Shown in pieces: positions 10,901 through 30,278 of a DNA stretch of 64,000 nt. The notes beneath the pieces were generated by a model, which saw only the letters and a program-made list of their open reading frames with translations, had not been told where the DNA came from and did no database searches. The stretch covers positions 2,094,406 through 2,158,405 of the forward strand of contig JASKMD010000015.1 in NCBI GenBank assembly GCA_030144725.1. Direction: 5' to 3'. This stretch comes from Haematococcus lacustris (taxonomy: Eukaryota > Chlorophyta > Chlorophyceae > Chlamydomonadales > Haematococcaceae). The position numbers were made by a program, and so were the translations under genes. The first letter of the stretch is position 1, and each line of letters opens with the position of its first letter.

Positions 10901-13174
10901 CTGGTCACCCAGAAGCAGCGCCACACCTGCTTGGCGGTGCCCCTGACGCCAGCACTGGGGTGCATTGCAGTCTGAACCCAAGACCAGGCAGCCCCCCTGG
11001 GGCCGAGAGCTGCTCCACACAGACCTGCCAGTCCTCGCGCCCCTCAGCAGCAGCAGCAGCAGCAGGCGGTGCTGGAGACGGCGTGGCCCTGGGTCAGCCT
11101 CAGTCCTCTGTAACCCAGCCGCTCCCCGCCCTGGAGCAGGTCATGGGTGGGGACCAGGATGAGCTGGCAGCGGCAGCAGACCTGTCCCTGCAGCAGCCTG
11201 CCCTGCCCTTGCAGGCAGGTACTGACCCACCACCCTGTGAGTCTACCCAGCCACAGCAGCCAGTGTGCTCCCTGCCCCAGCCTGGCTGTGACCAGTGTCC
11301 TCTGCTGCAGCCAGGAGAAGAGGCACAGCCGGCAGAGCTGGGCATCGACTTGACCAGCAGCGAATGTCAACCCGCTGAGCAGGCTCAGCTGAGCAGCAGC
11401 CCTGGGCCAAGCTCGAGACCGCGGCGAGGCAGCCGCCCAACTGCTCCTTCTGGCAGGTACTCCACCCGCCAAGCTGCTGGTGCCGCTGCCAAGCCAGGGG
11501 ATGCTCCAGCAGCAGCCACCGTCACAACAGGCAGGGGCAGGGGCAGAGGCAGGGGCAGGGGCAGGGGTGCAGGAGGCGGCAGAGGCAGAGGCAGGGGGGC
11601 TGCTGGGGCTGAAGCAGCTGACACAGAGGAGCCCTGGCCTGAGCTGCAGATGCTGGCAGAGGCAGGGAGGGCGGGTCAGGAGTGGGACAGCTTCTTGTCG
11701 GTGGATGCTCGCACGGTGGGCAACGTGGCGCGCTTCATCAACAGCAGCTGCAAGCCTAACTGCATCCCCCAGGTGGGTGCGGCCGATGGGGGGGTTAGAT
11801 GGGGAAGGGGAGGGGGAGGGTTCGTCCACTGACCACTGTCAAGTGGGTGTGACTGTTGTCAGGTGGGTGTGACCACCGTCATGTGGGCGTGACCACTGTC
11901 AGGTGGATCAGGGTTTGGGTAAGGGTCAGGGTTAGGGTGCACTGTCCAGAACACTCAGCTGGGTGTGGACGGACGGGTGGAAGTAGGCCGCATGCCTGCA
12001 TAGGGAGGCCTGCTGGTAGGGGCTCTGTGGTGGGTGCAAGGGAATGGTGCTGATAATGCTCATGTCACTAGAGTGTGGCAGTAGGGAAGGGTGAGTGCTG
12101 GCAGAAGGCCTGCCTTGCATATGGGGCAGATGGGAGCAGACGAGGGAAGGTAGGAGCCGCAAGCATGCCAGTGTTCATGAAGAGATGGTTTAGGGCTGGC
12201 AGGATAAAGCACGCCACACTCAGACTGGCTGGTCGTGTGGCTGGCTCGCGTGCTGGGAAGACTGCCAGCCTTGAGACCGGGTGGGCTGCTGCTCCATGGT
12301 CCAGCTGCTCCCCTCACTGCTGCTGCTGCTGCAGTGGAAAGGCACGTAGACTTGATTGTGTGCAGCCCCCTGTGTGAGCAGCATCAGCCCAAAGGAGCAT
12401 TGTTGAGTGAAAAAGTGGTTGCCGCAGTGGAAAGTGGAAAGGCATGTAGGCCTGGTTGTGGGCAGCCCCGTGCACACCCTTATGCGAGCCCGTATCAGCA
12501 AAGATACTAAGTGGCTAAGAGCCTGGTCGTTTGGCTCATGGGAGCATGTGCAGGTGGTGTTTGCCAAGAACGCCCGCAACGTGTGCTTGTACTACACCGC
12601 TTTCTTCGCTCTGGTGGACATCCCTCCCATGGAGGAGCTGACCTACAGTGGGTGATGCTGCTGGACCCAGCCGGGGCTATCTAGAGACCCACCAGGGCAG
12701 CACTGCATGCCAGCTTTGAAGTGCCGGCTGGGTTCTGGCACAATAGATGATATGCTTGGACTCCATGCCTGTGCCCCACACCAAACCTAGTGCATGCAAG
12801 TGCCATGCAAGCGCCGAATTGTACACGGCCCAAGAGCGCCCTGGACAGCAGTTCTCGCTGCTGGCATGCTAATGAAGAATGCACATCACACTGGGTCAGC
12901 AACATGGCGGTGGCCATGATGTTGGCCTAAGCTCAAGCTGGATATGCATCTGCTGTGCCATGGTGGTGCATGGAGCTTGGTATTGCGCCTTACTATTGCG
13001 CTTGGTGGATGGCTGGGCGGCGTAGATTCACGACTATGCCTTGTGGGTTGCTTGCATGCAGACTACGGCAGCCTGTACAAGATTGGAGACAAGCCGGAGA
13101 TCTGCCGGTGTGGCCACCCTGAGTGTGAGGGCAGCATTGGCACTAAGCAGGCCCAGGCCCGCCCTCAACCCTGA
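4906..13174 (+). CDS. SUVH-like histone H3-lysine-9 methyltransferase (SRA, pre-SET, SET, post-SET)
   Basis: This is a plant-type SUVH enzyme: in that family the SRA domain reads methylated cytosine and the SET domain methylates H3K9 in heterochromatin. Exons: 4906-5207, 5336-5392, 5469-5530, 5631-5692, 5919-6071, 6160-6234, 6338-6493, 6835-7005, 8419-8517, 8664-8816, 9040-9069, 9310-9363, 9652-9725, 9859-9898, 10090-10125, about 10540-11772, 12554-12647 and 13062-13174. All phases match, giving about 987 residues. SRA hallmarks are GVLVGTEFNNR, IVLSGGYQDDE, YTGSGGR and TPVRVIRG. A Lys/Glu-rich linker follows, then the pre-SET entry DISLGREVHVPI and Cys cluster CGVYECPATCQGPAC. SET begins PLEVFKTVNRGWGVR and continues GSFICCYIG, RFINSSCKPN and LTYNYG; post-SET is CRCGHPEC. 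The SET domain is split by a ~390-residue Ala/Gln/Pro/Arg-Gly insertion. Oddities: NHSC reads NSSC, and the first pre-SET cysteine group looks reduced. The start of the 10.5-kb exon is uncertain (10540, 10549 or 10576, all in frame). Confidence 0.9.
7229..7546. repeat. Foldback (hairpin) element inside SUVH-like intron
   Basis: Left arm ~7229-7350 and right arm ~7422-7546 are imperfect reverse complements. The best core is CCCCAAAATGTCCCCAACAG at 7321 against its complement near 7427-7448, and TTGTCAAACCA also pairs. The loop is about 70 nt. It lies in the 1.4-kb intron 7006-8418. No transposase is encoded and no clear target duplication was found; it could be a MITE or foldback element. Confidence 0.85.
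10230..10350 (+). repeat. CAC/CCG trinucleotide-rich tract in intron
   Basis: CACCAC and CCGCCA runs occupy the intron ahead of the large SET-insertion exon. Confidence 0.8.
11900..11942 (+). repeat. Short telomere-like TTAGGG-type tract in intron
   Basis: The run GGATCAGGGTTTGGGTAAGG continues into GTCAGGGTTAGGG. It resembles the tract at 2.6 kb and sits in the intron between the last two-thirds of the SET domain and its NYG exon. Confidence 0.4.
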
Positions 13175-14754
13175 GCGCCTTCCAACAGTCCCTTGCAACA
13201 GGTCGCCACCCTGACACACCCCAGTTGGGCAGACTATCTGGAAGGGGGTGGGAGTGGTGTATGCAGAAACTGCCACCCGCATCGTGGAAGTCAGTGCCAG
13301 AACTACTGGCTGACTATGTATGGGATGGTGAGGTCCTCTACCTGAGGAGTAGCTGATGGCGCTGGTGGCCACCAATAAATGTGTCAGGTCTTGGATTGCT
13401 TGGCCAGGAAGGCAGGACTGCCGTGGCCAGTACAGTGCGGCCACCCATCACAGCTTGCAGTATCGTCACATGGCCAGCCTTGCCTTGCTGCCCCCACGTA
13501 GTGGTCCCTGGTGGTCTCTCGTAGTAGTCCCTAGTGAGGGAGGAGGTGCTGAAGCATGGCAGTCAGAAAGAGGTGTGGCAACGCTCTTGCTTGTTGAGCT
13601 TAAGCATTGTAGGCCTACTCAGTTATTTCTATGCACCAGCTGTGGGTTTCTTCAAGCATTGAGGGATGCCTAGTCGTGTCGGAGCTCAAACATGAGGCCA
13701 CCCCCGCCATTGGAAACATTCAAGGGACATGGGGATGAGGAGCGACCGTTGAGATGCCGTTGGTACGCTTTTACATAGTAACAATGCCGGTCACGCCCTA
13801 GCACCCAGCTTACCTGCTTGCAACCTGCTTACCACAGAGGGAGTTTCCAGTCAGCCCGCCGTGCTCAGTGGCCCCATGCTCAGACCTAGGTGGCCCCATG
13901 CTGGCCCATTTGTATATTTTCCCAGGAGTCACAGCTGACCCAGGTGGACCCAGCGTCCAGCTCGTCATTGCAACCTTTTCATGCAGCAGGCATATCGGGA
14001 AGGCGCGCTAAGGAAGGCTGTGTTAGCAAACATAGACGAGTCGATCAACGTCTCATCTCGGTCAAGTTTTCTGAACTTCAAACGTCAGGGCTGTATTTGC
14101 CTCTTCCAACTTACAGTTAGCGACCTATGATCATTTGATGCCATCAACGGGACCCCGCTCCCTTATCAGCTGGTAAGTGCACATGCCCCCGCTCAAGCAA
14201 TGGACTTAGTAGGCCCTAGCTACGACCCTCCAATACAAACCCTCGCCTCATATGCTAAGGAGGCCACGCAGGCCAACATCAACCAGCCAAGGTATGCAGT
14301 ACCATGTTACATGCAACCCATTTGAACTTGCGCAACAGCGTTTGCATTATAAGCAAACCCAGCATGCCAAGATGGAGGAATGTGAGCACTTTTGCAATGA
14401 TGCATCAACTAGCTGTTACTAGCATGCAGTGCATGCAATGACACCTAGTCACTGCATATGCAGAGAAGAACATCAGCTGCGTTGCTTGTACCTGCTGCAT
14501 GCCCAGCTGTGCAGCATTGTCGGTGTGCACCACTGCCAAGGCCTGTTGCCATGAAAAGCTGACAGGGCCTGCAAGCAGGACATTTCCCCTTGGCTGGAGA
14601 AGCACCATGCATGTGCTAGCTTGACATGTGTCTGCATGGCTTAACGTCTGAATGTGCCTGGACTAACCCCAGTCAGTGCCATCACTAGCGCTGGGGCATG
14701 CTTGAGGGCAGTGGCCATTCCCATCCACGCCTCAACCTCAACGCCTGGCCAGGA
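13175..14754. other. Intergenic stretch with a possible short plus-strand gene
   Basis: No complete gene could be built. A plausible exon at about 13985-14116 follows a good acceptor (CCTTTTCATGCAG) and reads YREGALRKAVLANIDESINV. A second, about 14170-14300, follows CTCCCTTATCAG and reads SYDPPIQTLASYAKEATQAN before a GTATGC donor. Joining them needs a ~54-bp intron, short for this genome. A possible first exon is the ATG at 13691 (RPPPPLETFKGHGDEERP). I do not recognise the product. The rest holds nothing I can name. Confidence 0.3.
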
Positions 14755-15060
14755 CCTTGATGTCAGGCTCAGCTCCCACCTGTGGGTTTATAGCCCAGTC
14801 CAGTCTAGCCTAGGGCTGGCATTAGCAATCAGCTGCAAGTGGTGAGGGCCGCCTTGCCATCAGCAGGGCTTCCACCTCCTTCCCCTTGGCCCAGCGAGGG
14901 GTTATGGAGTGCTACAGAAGGGAGGGGTGAGGTAGGGTGGGGCAGTGGGGTAAGGGTTAGGAAGCGAGGGTAGGCCCCGTCTATTTGCCAGTAGACGGGC
15001 ACGGGGTGCCATGTTTGCTAGCTATATGGTAGGGCAATGACAAGGCCAGCGGTAGTAAGC
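14755..15060 (+). repeat. Dispersed ~300-bp repeat, copy 1
   Basis: This region is colinear with 26472-26770. Shared landmarks in order: CTTGATNTCAGGCTCAGC, TCTAGNCTAGGG, GCCTTGCCATCAGCAGGGC, ACCTCCTTCCCCT, GGTAGGAAGCGAGGG, GGGGTGCC, GCTAGCTAT, AACAAGGCC-like and GTAAGC. No coding capacity is visible. The copies are diverged, suggesting an old dispersed element. Confidence 0.8.
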
Positions 15061-15099
15061 AAATAGTTTGTGCTGTGCCCTGTAGAGAATGTACGGTCA

Positions 15100-15370
15100 G
15101 CAGCTGGTCAATGCCAACGCCATCCTGGCAGCCACCCAAGACAGCTACTACGATGTCAGCGCACCCTGGCCTGATCCCAGCTCCCATGCAGCCATGCAGG
15201 TGCTGGCAGCCGGTCTCCCTTACACCCACACACCCCACGCCCCCCACCTGCCCCCCGCCTACCCAGGGGTCGACCCCTACTACCAACACCACCCTGCAGC
15301 AGCAGCCCCACTCGCTGCTACCAGGCCGCCCCCTCACCGGCCTTCAGCAGCCTGTACCATCAAGCCTACC
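15100..15370 (+). pseudogene. Partial duplicate of an exon of the 16.6-26.4 kb gene
   Basis: About 270 bp match 17256-17523 at high identity. Both read CAGCTGGTCAATGCCAACGC and encode QQLVNANAILAATQDSYYD, then VDPYYQHHPAAAA. The copy lacks the preceding acceptor and first exon, and loses similarity in the Pro-rich part. It sits just after the dispersed repeat and before the oppositely oriented small gene, so it is most likely a stray duplication. Confidence 0.8.
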
Positions 15371-15432
15371 TCCTCCCCGCCCAATCAACCACCACTGCTG
15401 GAGCAGGCTGGCAGCTCATGGTGCCTGTTGAG

Positions 15433-16126
15433 CTACCGAGGGGCCGCAATGGCCTTCAGGGAGCTCTCCATCCCTGTTGGCGTGCCTGCGGTGCCAATCT
15501 TCTCGTTGGTGTACTTGCTGACCTTACATGTGTTCCTCAAGGTCTGCACGGCAAGTCAATTGGGGAATGGTGGGCTGGAGAATGGCAGTCTGAAAGCTGG
15601 GCAGGCAGGTGAAGAGATGGGTGAATTGCAGGCAGGAGAGTAGGGTAGCAGGGAAGTGATGGAGAGAAGATAGGGCAAGCAGGCTGCTATTGCCAGAAGC
15701 TACGCTTGGTAATTTGCACCCTGACCTGCACCGTTATGTCCACGTCCTTAGTGACATAGAACTGCTTGCTGAAGCGCATCTGCTGCTTTTGAACGGGGGT
15801 TGTCACCTGCGCAGCAACAAGCTTCCTTTGCAAAGCCCACTCTGCCCTAAGCTTGCACATCAATGAAGGACGTTTGACATACATACTTGTGCATGGCCTC
15901 CTTTTATGCTGAGCGTGGCGCCAGTGAGCGGGTCACGAACGCGCTGGCTTCGAGAAACAGTCAGAAGCATGTCCCCACTTGCAGGACTTGAGGTTCTCGT
16001 GGTGCCCAAGACCTCAGTAACGGCTCCGTCATTTTTGTTGTAGAGGCTGGTCCGTAGCAGGGAGCTCCGGGTGTGTCGAAATGTATCCGTTCCCAGGGTT
16101 GGCAAGGAGCTGCCAGCTTCCCTCAT
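15433..16126 (-). CDS. Small three-exon protein, unknown function
   Basis: Three minus-strand exons, 16126-15887, 15851-15726 and 15522-15433, join in phase 0 at every junction with good GT-AG signals (donor GTATGT after exon 1). They encode about 151 residues ending GMESSLKAIAAPR and TAG. The protein is soluble-looking, without low-complexity runs, which is unusual here and argues for constraint. Segments include RVRDPLTGATLSIKGGHAQ, AEWALQRKLVAAQ and FYVTKDVDITVQVSKYTNEK. I do not recognise the family. It is divergent from the large gene starting at 16593, with ~470 bp between the starts. Intron 1 is only 35 nt, the weakest part of the model; reading straight through it in another frame is the alternative. 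Confidence 0.6.
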
Positions 16127-16592
16127 GCCGGCATTCGCTGGCGCCCGCGGCGTCTCGCAAAAACAAGCGACATGCCGTGTAAGGGTGACATGTTGCCGTC
16201 ATTCATTTGCCAGATTGCATCGCGTTCGGGCTACACGCACCAGCTAGTGCGTCTATGACACCGTGCATGCTCGCACTATAATTGGTTGCCATATAATTTG
16301 CTTTACCGCCCCCCCTTCCCTCCCGAGATGCCAAGCCGCTCGCTGGTTACGGACTGTAGCTGTATTGCTCAATGACACCACAGCATCAGATATAGAGCAA
16401 CAAGTGGCTTTCAGGGACACGCAATGATTCCACCGGCCAACACTACACTGCTCAGCAAGCGTTCAAGGCTACCTTAGCACACGGCGCCTTGCCAGCTGCG
16501 CTCATGTGTCCGTTATAGGTTGGGTCTGCCTACTTTCTGCTGCGCCATGCATCCAAACTTTTGACCGCGATTGTCGATGTGCGCAGACGCCG
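16127..16592. promoter_or_regulatory. Divergent intergenic region
   Basis: The short gap between two divergent start codons presumably holds both promoters. An AT-richer patch (ACTATAATTGG, ATATAATTTGC near 16275-16300) stands out but no element is assigned. Confidence 0.4.
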
Positions 16593-26445
<9,853 letters not shown>

Positions 26446-26471
26446 GTGATCTGCAGTGCTGCAAATTCTGT

Positions 26472-26770
26472 ACCCTTGATATCAGGCTCAGCGCCCACCC
26501 ACAGGTCTACAGTCTAGTCAAACCTAGTCTAGGGTGGCCATCAGCAGCTTGTTGTGATTGGTGAGGGCTGCCTTGCCATCAGCAGGGCCACCACCTCCTT
26601 CCCCTCGGCCTCGCGAGGGGTGGTGGAGTGCAACGGGAGGGAGGGGTGGGGTAGGGTGGGGTAGGGGGTAGGAAGCGAGGGGTGGGTAAGGCTAGACTCC
26701 AGCACATTGGTATGGGGTGCCGTGTGTGCTAGCTATGCGATGGGGCAATAACAAGGCCGTGGGTGGTAAG
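26472..26770 (+). repeat. Dispersed ~300-bp repeat, copy 2
   Basis: Second copy of the element at 14755-15060, in the same orientation, just past the proposed stop of the large gene at 26445. Confidence 0.8.
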
Positions 26771-27147
26771 CCTTAGTTAGTGATGGTTAGTTGGCAGTGG
26801 TGATCATGCTTTGGTGGCCCAGCAGCTGCCTGGAGACCATGACGTCTCCCCAATCAGTGTGTAATCCGATGTCTGCGGATCCAAGCTAGGTCGTCCTGTT
26901 TGAAGCTAGTGCTCCGCTCGTCTGCAACAAGTCTGCTGTGCTGTTACAGTTGCTTGGCAAGTTGCCTGGTGCTGGCTGCATGTGTGGTGGTGGCAGTATT
27001 TTGTTGTCACCGCCTTGTAGCTGACTGGCTTGGCTTGGCCCTGTTCCCTTTCCCTTGCACTTGTGTATTTTCACACATCCGTGTATTTTTCACGGAAAAC
27101 CCAAATTGCTAGAAAATGCCCCCGCCCGTCGCACTGCGCATCGCGTG
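26771..27147. other. Intergenic; probable 3' end and promoter
   Basis: A TGTAA word (the usual polyadenylation signal in chlorophyte algae) occurs at about 26860. The rest lies upstream of the next ATG, with an AT-richer patch near 27060-27090. Confidence 0.35.
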
Positions 27148-27972
27148 ATGGCTAAGAAGAAGCGGAAGGGTAGGGACAAGAAACATAAAGGTTCGTGTCC
27201 CCAGCCGTGACGTGAGCCCTAGACGTGAGTTAAGCGCTGTGAGATAACCCGTCGCTCCTGTTGGTTCCATTGCAGCGTCTCGTTCCGCCCAAGGCAAGCA
27301 ACGCCAGGAGCGACGGGATGGCTGGGCAACGAGCAGGCGTCAGGTCCGTGTGTCCCCGCCTTATGTGTACCCGCAGTGTTTGTGTCGACCCCTCCTTTTG
27401 TCTTGGCCTGTCAAAACGGCAACTTTGCTTGGCTGCAGGTCATCAAGGTCCCCGAGGGCGCAGTGCTGCGCGGCTGTAAGAAGACCCGGCGCAAGCTGAG
27501 GGAGCACCTCCGGCTGCGGGCTGAGATCCACTCTCAGCTCCGCTTCATCGCCTCTTTGTTCGTCCTGCGCATCTTTCTCACATGCCTTGTGGGCTACCCT
27601 ACCCCAGGCTCCCCCAGCGCCCCTCAGCCTCCAGCCGTGCAGCCTCCCCAACCCCCTGATGCTCCCCCCCTACCCCCACTGCCCTCACGGGCTCCTGCCC
27701 AGCCAGCACCTGCCCAGCCTGCCAGCATGGAGTGTGACAGTGACTCTGACTGTGAGTCAGACTGTGACTCTGATCCAGAGCCACAGTCTGACTCAGAGTC
27801 AGAGTCAGAGTCAGAACCTGAGCCAGTCGCGCAACCCCCCCAAAGGCGCTGCAGCGCCCGCCTGGCAGCCATGGCACCCGCAGCACCCACAAGGCCCAGG
27901 AGCAGCAGCAGCAGCCTGCTGGGGCACAGTAATTTGTCCCCCCTTCTTGAGCTGTCATCAGCTTACAATTAG
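27148..27972 (+). CDS. Small nuclear-type protein: basic N-terminus, acidic Ser/Asp/Glu tail
   Basis: Three exons, 27148-27190, 27276-27343 and 27439-27972, join in phase and give about 214 residues. The N-terminus MAKKKRKGRDKKHK is a strong nuclear-localisation-type cluster, followed by more Arg/Lys (KQRQERRDGWATSRRQ). Exon 3 begins VIKVPEGAVLRGCKKTRRKL, a compact basic region, then a short hydrophobic stretch, a Pro-rich linker, an acidic Ser/Asp/Glu tract (about 27730-27830) and RRCSARLAAMAP. The hydrophobic stretch (SLFVLRIFLTCLVGY) might instead be unspliced intron. Charge layout suggests a chromatin or nucleolar protein, but I recognise no family. Confidence 0.55.
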
Positions 27973-28645
27973 TGCATGTTTTGTCATGCCAACTCTACAT
28001 CATAGCCCTAACGGGTCAGGCAATAGTGTAGGTGGTAGGCTAAACACTCCACACAGCCCCACTGTTTGAGTCGGATCTAGTTAGTGGCTGCTAGTGGCTG
28101 ATAGTGGCTGCTAGTAGGTACTTCTGATCCGGCTCAAATGGTGGCCCTAGTGAGGGACAATCAGGCTGCATGTGTGGTGTCGTACTGTTGAGCTGGCCGC
28201 CATTGGCAGGCTGGTGGGCATTGGTTGCTCCTTTAACCTGGTCAAAGCGTAGGTCGCCAAACCTTGATGGCGCAGTCCTCACACATTGCGCTTGGCGCAC
28301 GGGGGCGATGTACCGTGAAAGGCGCTCGTGGCACCTATACGCCAATAGCAACAATGATCGCGCACTATGCGCGTTTGGCGCATCGCCAGCTGCCTTTCTC
28401 TGCCATCTCCTGGCAAGCGGCGCGTTGGTTCCAATGTCTCAGGCCATCACCACTGGGCTCCCAGCAGCTGCGAACTCCCTTTTAGCCTCGACCAGCAAGC
28501 TCGACATCCGCCGCTGTGCAGCCGGGCCGGGCCGGGCTGGGCCGCCCCGCAAGGCCAGGCCATGAAGTCCAGGAGTAGGTGAGCGTGCGCGACAAGGATC
28601 TGCTGTGGGAGGGGCAGCGGCGGCACCAGCGGCAACACGGCTCGT
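27973..28645. other. Intergenic, including LRR-family 5' flank
   Basis: No gene seen to about 28500. From about 28520 (GCCGGGCCGGGCTGGGCCG) to 28645 the sequence matches, in reverse, 55985-56115, and loosely 37330-37450. It is therefore the shared upstream region of the LRR-like family. Confidence 0.5.
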
Positions 28646-30278
28646 ATGTGTGAGGCGTCACTAACTTATATCACACCCATCAGTCCCCTGGATTTGCCTG
28701 CGACGCTGGTCGCGGAAATCGGTAAGCGAACCGCACAGGTTGGGACCTCTAAAGCCTTGTAACTCAGAGGCTTCGCAGTGTTTGAGGCTGGCTTGCTGTA
28801 CGCGTTGTCGCAGCCTTGCGTTAAGGACAAGCAAGCTGGTGATGACCTTTCAGCAGCCAGAGACACAGGACAGCGAGCAGCACGCGGTGATGCTGACCCA
28901 CGTCCTGGCAAGACTGGGCAGGTGTGCAGCGGTGGAAGCTTGCAAGCTGAGCAGTGGCAGTGGCAGTGGCAGTGGCTCCTTCGCAATGAAACCCCTTGAC
29001 TGCGCGCCTGGCCTGGCCCAGCATCTGCTAGACAGCTTCCCAGGCCTGACTTCGCTGTCCCTCCACGGTTACTCCGTCACCTGCAGTGGCCTGGCCTCCC
29101 TGCTCTCGCACCCTCAGCTGTCTCTGCAGCTGCAGCAGCTAGACCTGCAGTCCGTCATCCTGCAGCCACAGCAGCCTGGGCCTGGGGCAATATCTCTGGC
29201 CAACCTTTTCCACGGTGCCAGGTTGAAAGAGCTGCGCCTGGATGTCAGCAAAACGGCACCACTGCCAGATCTACAGCCCCTGGCCCAGCACCTGACGCAG
29301 CTGCACATCAGGGTGCCTGAGACCACCTCTGATGAATGGGACGATGAGTATGCGGATGATAGTGTGGGCGATGGTGAAGATGGGGATGGGGAGGATGATG
29401 ACCTCTCAGCGACAGTGGTGCCCCTACCTCTGCTCTTGGAGCTCCATGTCTCGAGGGGCGTTCTTAAGGGAGGTTATAAGCCGCTGTTCCAGCTGCTGCA
29501 GGGGCTGCCCCGGCTTCACACCCTGCATCTGAATGGCTTGTTGTATGGGCAGGAGCTGGACGCACTGCTGGCAGCCACCCAGCTCACCAGTGTTTCGGTG
29601 TCATTGATCGGTGGGCTCAGCAGCTCACAAGCTGAGACGCCATGCAGCTGGCAGCGTCTGGAGATGACGCAAGTCCACGATTGCACCACCATCTCCTATT
29701 TGCCGCTGCACTCCCTCACGCATCCCCTGGTGTTGTATGGGCTTGGGTTTGACCTCCTTGACGACAACTCATCAGTGGCAGCTGCAGTCTACAACCTCAC
29801 TCAAGCTTGCAAGGTGGCAGTGCGCATACAGCGCCTGGAGCTGCACAAGCTGGGCAGCCATTTTATGGCCCAGGGGATGCTTGCCTTGCTGCAACCGCTG
29901 AGCAAGTGCTGCTGTGACACAGTGTCGCTCTGCTGCCAGGATGCTGCCTTCAGTGTGGAGGATATCACGCTGATAGCTCCACTGTGTCGGCACTGCACCC
30001 ACCTTATGTTTTACCATGGCAGCATGGCTGCTTGCACGGAGTTCTGGTGCCAGCTGGTGCAGCTGATGCCCAATGTCGCTACGGTCACCGTACTGAACAC
30101 CGAAGGCTTTGACAGCGAGGCCATGTGTGACTCCCTGCTGTGCATGGCTAGTCAGCCCTGGGCCCGGCGGTTGGATATCAGGGTTGATACACTCCACCAG
30201 CCCCCTCCTTGCTGGGACATCTTTGCCCCGCCCAACCAGTCCGGCAAGGTCAGCGTGACCTGGCCAGCCTACATGTGA
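28646..30278 (+). pseudogene. LRR-like gene copy A, 5' end broken
   Basis: The first frame starts at 28646 (MCEASLTYITP, then LDLPATLVAEIG, F-box-like) but stops at 28762. The body is open from ATG 28842 to 30278 and matches copy B nearly residue for residue (FQQPETQDSEQHAVMLTHVL to VSVTWPAY). Relative to B, about 100 nt around AVFEAGLLYA are lost and the frame shifts. A GTAAGC donor at about 28718 could allow splicing around the break. Copy A ends WPAYM and lacks the LPAA tail of B. Copy D has the same 5' break, so it predates their duplication. The acidic insert (YADDSVGDGEDGDGEDDD) differs from B but matches C. Confidence 0.75.
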
